NCBI RefSeq assembly: GCF_001421885.1 | Contig: NZ_LMLH01000007.1 | Location: 1 to 64,000 of the forward strand | Reading direction: 5' to 3' | Length of the DNA: 64,000 nt | From: Pseudomonas sp. Leaf48 | Lineage (GTDB): Bacteria; Pseudomonadota; Gammaproteobacteria; Pseudomonadales; Pseudomonadaceae | Part shown: piece after piece, positions 60,216 through 64,000 of the stretch | Position numbering within the stretch: position 1 is the stretch's first letter | Layout: every line of letters begins with the position of its first letter | Position numbers and translations under genes: made by a program | Notes under the pieces: generated by a model | Seen by the model: the letters and a program-made list of their open reading frames with translations, nothing else | Told to the model about the DNA's origin: nothing | Databases searched by the model: none

Positions 60216-60518
60216 ATGACCATCAATCTCGACGAAATAATAAAAGCCCTGGCACACCCGGTACGGCGAGAAATCCTGCACTGGCTCAAGGACCCGACCG
60301 TCGAATTTCCCGATCAGTCCCACAGCAACGAGCACGGCGTTTGCGCCGGGCAGATCGATCAACGCTGCGGTTTGTCGCAGTCCACGGTGTCCGCACACCT
60401 GGCCACCCTGCAACGTGCCGGCCTGATCAGCAGCCGCAAAGTCGGCCAGTGGCATTTTTTCAAACGCAATGAGGAAACCATTCAGGAGTTCCTCAAAACC
60501 TTCAGTAATGAGCTCTGA
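60216..60518 (+). CDS. ArsR-family regulator
   Basis: A 100-residue winged-helix regulator: ALAHPVRREILHWLKDPTVEFP, then SQSTVSAHLATLQRAGLISSRKVGQWHFFKRN. No obvious metal-binding Cys pair (one Cys in NEHGVCAGQIDQRCG), so it may sense something other than arsenic. It is followed 34 bases later by an MFS exporter and an Old Yellow Enzyme gene, an arrangement that suggests response to electrophilic or xenobiotic compounds. Confidence 0.87.
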   Translation: MTINLDEIIKALAHPVRREILHWLKDPTVEFPDQSHSNEHGVCAGQIDQRCGLSQSTVSAHLATLQRAGLISSRKVGQWHFFKRNEETIQEFLKTFSNEL

Positions 60519-60552
60519 CCCTTAACGTCAGCCAGCCAACAGGAATTTAAAC

Positions 60553-61719
60553 ATGCCCCTCTCGCTACTCATCCTGGCCTTGAGCGCCTTCGCCATCGGC
60601 ACCACCGAGTTCGTCATCATGGGCTTGCTGCCCAACGTGGCGGCCGATCTCGGTGTGTCGATCCCCGGCGCCGGCTGGCTGGTGACCGGTTACGCCCTGG
60701 GCGTGGCCATCGGTGCGCCGTTCATGGCCCTGGCCACCGCCCGGTTGCCGCGCAAGGCCGCCCTGGTGGCGTTGATGGGGATTTTCATCATCGGCAACCT
60801 GCTCTGTGCCGTCGCCGGCGACTACAACGTGCTGATGTTCGCCCGGGTAGTGACAGCCCTGTGCCATGGCGCGTTCTTCGGTATCGGCTCGGTGGTGGCC
60901 GCCGGCCTGGTGCCAGCCAACAAACGCGCATCGGCCGTGGCACTGATGTTCACCGGCCTGACCCTGGCCAATGTCCTTGGCGTGCCACTGGGTACTGCCT
61001 TGGGTCAGGAAGCCGGCTGGCGCTCGACCTTCTGGGCCGTCACCGTGATCGGTGTGATCGCATTGATTGGCCTGATCCGTTTCCTGCCCGCCAAGCGCGA
61101 TGAAGAAAAGCTCGACATGCGCGCCGAACTGGCCGCACTCAAGGGCGCCGGAATCTGGCTGTCGTTGAGCATGACCGCGCTGTTCGCCGCCTCGGTATTC
61201 ACCCTGTTCACCTACGTCGCGCCGCTATTGGGCGAAGTCACCGGCGTCTCGCCCCGTGGCGTGACCTGGAGCCTGATGCTGATCGGCCTGGGCTTGACGG
61301 TCGGCAACATCATCGGCGGCAAGCTGGCGGACAAAGGCATGGCCGCGACACTGATCGGTGTCTTCATCGCCATGGCCGTGGTTTCTACCGTACTGACCTG
61401 GACCAGCGTCGCCGTGATTCCGACGGAAATTACCCTATTCCTCTGGGCCACCGCCTGTTTCGCCGCCGTACCGGCACTGCAAGTGAACGTGGTGACCTTC
61501 GGCAAGGCCGCTCCGAACCTGGTGTCGACCCTGAACATCGGCGCTTTCAACGTCGGCAATGCGCTGGGTGCCTGGGTCGGCGGCAGCGTGATCGCCCACG
61601 GATTCGGCCTGACCAGCGTACCACTGGCCGCAGCCGCACTGGCGGTACTCGCCCTGCTGGTGACCCTGATTACTTTCCGCCAGAGCGGCAATCCCGAGCT
61701 GGCAACTGCTACCAACTGA
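60553..61719 (+). CDS. MFS transporter (AraJ/DHA1-like exporter)
   Basis: A 388-residue membrane protein with about twelve helices. IGTTEFVIMGLLPNVAADLGVSIPGAGWLVTGYALGVAIGAP is the DHA1/AraJ-type start, with a motif-A-like ATARLPRKAAL. It would efflux sugars or drugs. Short gap to the ArsR gene and to the reductase gene suggests one operon under the ArsR protein. Confidence 0.88.
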   Translation: MPLSLLILALSAFAIGTTEFVIMGLLPNVAADLGVSIPGAGWLVTGYALGVAIGAPFMALATARLPRKAALVALMGIFIIGNLLCAVAGDYNVLMFARVVTALCHGAFFGIGSVVAAGLVPANKRASAVALMFTGLTLANVLGVPLGTALGQEAGWRSTFWAVTVIGVIALIGLIRFLPAKRDEEKLDMRAELAALKGAGIWLSLSMTALFAASVFTLFTYVAPLLGEVTGVSPRGVTWSLMLIGLGLTVGNIIGGKLADKGMAATLIGVFIAMAVVSTVLTWTSVAVIPTEITLFLWATACFAAVPALQVNVVTFGKAAPNLVSTLNIGAFNVGNALGAWVGGSVIAHGFGLTSVPLAAAALAVLALLVTLITFRQSGNPELATATN

Positions 61720-61749
61720 TTGACCATTACCTCACGAGGGTTGTATTGC

Positions 61750-62799
61750 ATGACGACTATTTTCGATCCAATCAAACTGGGCGACCTTGAGTTGGCCAAC
61801 CGCATCATCATGGCCCCGTTGACCCGCTGCCGCGCCGACGAAGGTCGCGTACCGAACGCGCTGATGGCCGAGTACTACGTGCAGCGGGCCTCCGCTGGCC
61901 TGATCCTCAGCGAAGCCACCTCGGTCACGCCGATGGGCGTCGGCTACCCGGACACCCCGGGCATCTGGTCCAATGATCAAGTACGCGGCTGGGCCAACGT
62001 CACCAAGGCGATCCACGGCGCCGGCGGCAAGATCTTCCTGCAGCTGTGGCACGTCGGCCGGGTTTCCCACGACTCGTACCTGAACGGCGAAAAACCGGTC
62101 GCCCCAAGTGCCATCCAGCCTAAAGGCCACGTCAGCCTGGTTCGCCCATTGGCCGACTACCCGACCCCACGCGCCCTGGAGACGGCGGAAATCGCCGACA
62201 TCGTCGACGCGTACCGCACCGGTGCCGAGAACGCCAAGGCTGCCGGTTTTGATGGCGTGGAAATCCATGGCGCCAACGGCTATCTGCTTGATCAGTTCCT
62301 GCAAAGCAGCACCAACCAGCGTACCGACAACTACGGAGGCTCCCTGGAAAACCGTGCACGCCTGTTGCTGGAAGTGACCGACGCAGCCATCGAAGTCTGG
62401 GGCGCCGGCCGCGTGGGTGTGCACCTGGCACCGCGCGCCGACTCCCATGACATGGGCGATGACAACCTGGCCGAAACCTTCACCTACGTGGCCCGTGAAC
62501 TGGGCAAACGCGGCATCGCGTTTATCTGCTCCCGAGAAAAAGAAGGTGCAGACAGCCTCGGCCCACAACTGAAGGAAGCCTTCGGCGGCCCCTACATCGC
62601 CAACGAACGCTTCACCAAGGACAGCGCCAACGCCTGGCTGGCCAGCGGCAAGGCCGATGCAGTCGCCTTCGGCGTACCCTTCATCGCCAACCCGGACCTG
62701 CCGGCTCGCCTGAAGGCCGACGCACCGCTGAACGACGCACGTCCGGAACTGTTCTACGCCAAGGGCCCGGTTGGTTACATCGACTATCCGACGCTGTAA
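61750..62799 (+). CDS. Old Yellow Enzyme family alkene reductase
   Basis: A 349-residue FMN enzyme. IFDPIKLGDLELANRIIMAPLTRCRADEGRVP and the catalytic-region LQLWHVGRVSH with FDGVEIHGANGYLLDQFLQSSTNQRTDNYGGS, give the OYE/NemA/XenB fingerprint. It reduces alpha,beta-unsaturated carbonyls, nitro compounds and N-ethylmaleimide with NAD(P)H. The ATG at 61750 follows CACGAGGGTTGTATTGC. Confidence 0.92.
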   Translation: MTTIFDPIKLGDLELANRIIMAPLTRCRADEGRVPNALMAEYYVQRASAGLILSEATSVTPMGVGYPDTPGIWSNDQVRGWANVTKAIHGAGGKIFLQLWHVGRVSHDSYLNGEKPVAPSAIQPKGHVSLVRPLADYPTPRALETAEIADIVDAYRTGAENAKAAGFDGVEIHGANGYLLDQFLQSSTNQRTDNYGGSLENRARLLLEVTDAAIEVWGAGRVGVHLAPRADSHDMGDDNLAETFTYVARELGKRGIAFICSREKEGADSLGPQLKEAFGGPYIANERFTKDSANAWLASGKADAVAFGVPFIANPDLPARLKADAPLNDARPELFYAKGPVGYIDYPTL

Positions 62800-62836
62800 A
62801 GACTGGGTAGGCTCTTACAGTTGTACGCAGAAACGC

Positions 62837-62869
62837 AAAAGCCCCGATTCGAAAGAACCGGGGCTTTTT
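62837..62869 (+). terminator. Terminator after the OYE gene
   Basis: AAAAGCCCCG-ATTCGAAAGAAC-CGGGGCTTTTTC: GC-rich stem with T-run, readable from both strands. Confidence 0.85.
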
Positions 62870-62897
62870 CATGCACGCGACGCAAAAACCGCACAAA

Positions 62898-62928
62898 CAA
62901 AAACGCCGCTCAATGAGCGGCGTTTTTG
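62898..62928. terminator. Terminator facing the tRNA genes
   Basis: CAAAAACGCCGCTCA and complement TGAGCGGCGTTTTTG flank a short loop; it should end the minus-strand tRNA transcript. Confidence 0.85.
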
Positions 62929-62934
62929 TGAAAT

Positions 62935-63010
<76 letters not shown>

Positions 63011-63013
63011 AAA

Positions 63014-63089
63014 TGGCGTCCCCTAGGGGACTCGAACCCCTGTTACCGCCGTGAAAGGGCGGTGTCCTAGGCCACTAGACGAAGGGGAC
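63014..63089 (-). tRNA. tRNA-Glu(TTC), copy 1
   Basis: Minus strand GTCCCCTTCGTCTAGTGG..., anticodon arm CCGCC-CTTTCAC-GGCGG (TTC), CCA encoded. 76 bases; three bases from the tRNA-Gly gene. Confidence 0.96.
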
Positions 63090-63193
63090 ACGCTGCCCGG
63101 AACACATGGTGTGTGTTTCGGTGCCCAGATCCGCATCCGAAGACTTGGTTCTGGTTTCACTCAGCCCTGCCCGAAGGCAACGCTGTTTAAAAT

Positions 63194-63269
<76 letters not shown>

Positions 63270-63271
63270 AT

Positions 63272-63347
63272 TGGCGTCCCCTAGGGGACTCGAACCCCTG
63301 TTACCGCCGTGAAAGGGCGGTGTCCTAGGCCACTAGACGAAGGGGAC
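63272..63347 (-). tRNA. tRNA-Glu(TTC), copy 2
   Basis: Identical to copy 1 at 63014. Transcript order on the minus strand is Glu-Gly-Glu-Gly. Confidence 0.96.
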
Positions 63348-63720
63348 ACACGTACAACATTCACTCCCTGCTTCGTTTCGCTGTGTGCTTTACGCTGCAA
63401 GTGGCGCGCATTCTATGGATGGATTGAGAGGTCGTCAACCCCCTGATATAAATTTATTTAAATCAATGACTTCGACCTGCTTTTGGGCGCCCCTGAGGAT
63501 TTTCCGCTGGTCGACATCTGGCGCCTATATTCTGACACCTCTCAAGGCGTTATAGTCAGCCCAGTGATGGCACTCTCTATAGTAGGTGCCATCATTTATA
63601 GAAGCAGGGATGCGGCCGATACAATTACAGGGATGTCCGATTCCTCCCGTCGTGCGGGCCCGGGCGCATATATGCAAGCCACCGGACTCACAGGCAAACC
63701 TATAAGAAGAGGTCTTACCG
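63348..63720. other. Intergenic: divergent promoter region of tRNAs and the last gene
   Basis: A 373-base gap. The left half is AT-rich (AAATTTATTTAAAT around 63451-63465) and must contain the tRNA promoter. No convincing gene; the open frame from 63483 is a poor coding candidate. AAGAGG precedes the GTG at 63721. Confidence 0.45.
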
Positions 63721-64000
63721 GTGACACCACTCATGATCACCCTGCTAGTCGTAGCCGGGATCGCACTGCTGATCGTCATTGGCTACATGAACCATGTAGT
63801 GGAAAACAACAAGCTGGAAAAGGCCCGTACCAAGGCTGAACTCAATGACCGCTTGCGTCGCTGCGGCGAGATCACCGAAACCTTCCCCGGCCAGTTGATG
63901 ACACCCGCGCTCAAGTTGCTGCTGACCCGCCTGGAACTGAACGTGTGCCATCGCCTGCTTAATCTGGAAAAATCCAGTGCCAACCTCAAGGCGCGAATCA
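63721..64000 (+). CDS. Membrane-anchored protein, N-terminal part (runs off the window)
   Basis: At least 93 residues from GTG 63721 (or ATG 63733): a single N-terminal helix (about 5-22, MITLLVVAGIALLIVIGYM) followed by a charged, helical cytoplasmic region (HVVENNKLEKARTKAELNDRLRRCGEITETFPGQLMTPALKLLLTRLELNVCHRLLNLEKSSANLKARI). I do not recognise it beyond a conserved Pseudomonas hypothetical; the rest of the gene lies outside. Confidence 0.65.
   Translation, partial: MTPLMITLLVVAGIALLIVIGYMNHVVENNKLEKARTKAELNDRLRRCGEITETFPGQLMTPALKLLLTRLELNVCHRLLNLEKSSANLKARI

Noticed and set aside
63483..63839. 118-codon plus-strand frame before the last gene
   Set aside because: It overlaps the better-supported membrane protein starting at 63721 in another frame and has no signal or domain.

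Overview
The window is chromosomal DNA of a Pseudomonas, most likely of the P. fluorescens group. The evidence is the gene set (phaG, a periplasmic glutaminase-asparaginase, olsBA, an OprD porin, bglX), the GC-rich coding style, and many REP/BIME palindromes of the GTGGGAGCGGGCTTGCTCGCG type between genes.

Layout. 1-750: tail of an IS110-type transposase and a Tyr-rich lipoprotein. 1105-11062: a complete guanidine-utilisation locus: a ykkC guanidine-I riboswitch, an ABC transporter (binding protein, permease, ATPase), the two urea-carboxylase-associated proteins (carboxyguanidine deiminase subunits), a biotin-dependent guanidine (urea) carboxylase and allophanate hydrolase. A REP pair lies in frame inside the carboxylase gene. 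11076-15195: a repeat-rich spacer, a diguanylate cyclase, a CWC protein, rsuA and phaG. 15374-18840: a decayed tRNA-Gly beside an intact one, asparaginase ansB, and gene debris.

19028-30376 is an accessory catabolic island. An IclR regulator faces about eleven co-oriented genes: a VOC enzyme, alpha/beta hydrolase, class III CoA-transferase, FMN reductase, branched-chain-type ABC transporter (five genes), HMG-CoA-lyase-like aldolase and an OprD porin. Together they look like porin, uptake system, ring or chain cleavage, CoA activation and retro-aldol cleavage for one unidentified carboxylate. The island is bounded by gene debris on one side and a broken hicB on the other. 30766-34812 is another mobile patch: a transglycosylase-like lipoprotein whose 3' end is duplicated about 2.3 kb away, a MITE-like element, a Fic enzyme and an orphan RHS-core protein.

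34941-45901 is mostly core: methyltransferases (including tam), stress proteins, a PAS-GAF-GGDEF protein, a LysE exporter, a ParDE-type toxin-antitoxin pair next to a SIR2-like DUF4917 protein, YegP, a DJ-1/PfpI protein and an EamA transporter. 46034-48338 is a prophage remnant (CI-like repressor, Ogr-like zinc finger, two holins, a LuxR-type HTH protein). 48471-62799: two TPM-domain proteins with LemA, bglX, a ClsB-like phospholipase D protein, YceI, a serine hydrolase, an acyl-CoA-dehydrogenase-like protein, olsBA, acpH, and an ArsR/MFS/Old-Yellow-Enzyme unit. 62935-63347 holds a tandemly duplicated tRNA-Glu/tRNA-Gly pair; the window ends inside a membrane-anchored protein of unknown function.

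All calls rest on reading the sequence and translations. No database search was possible, so family names are recognitions and substrates are inferences unless stated.
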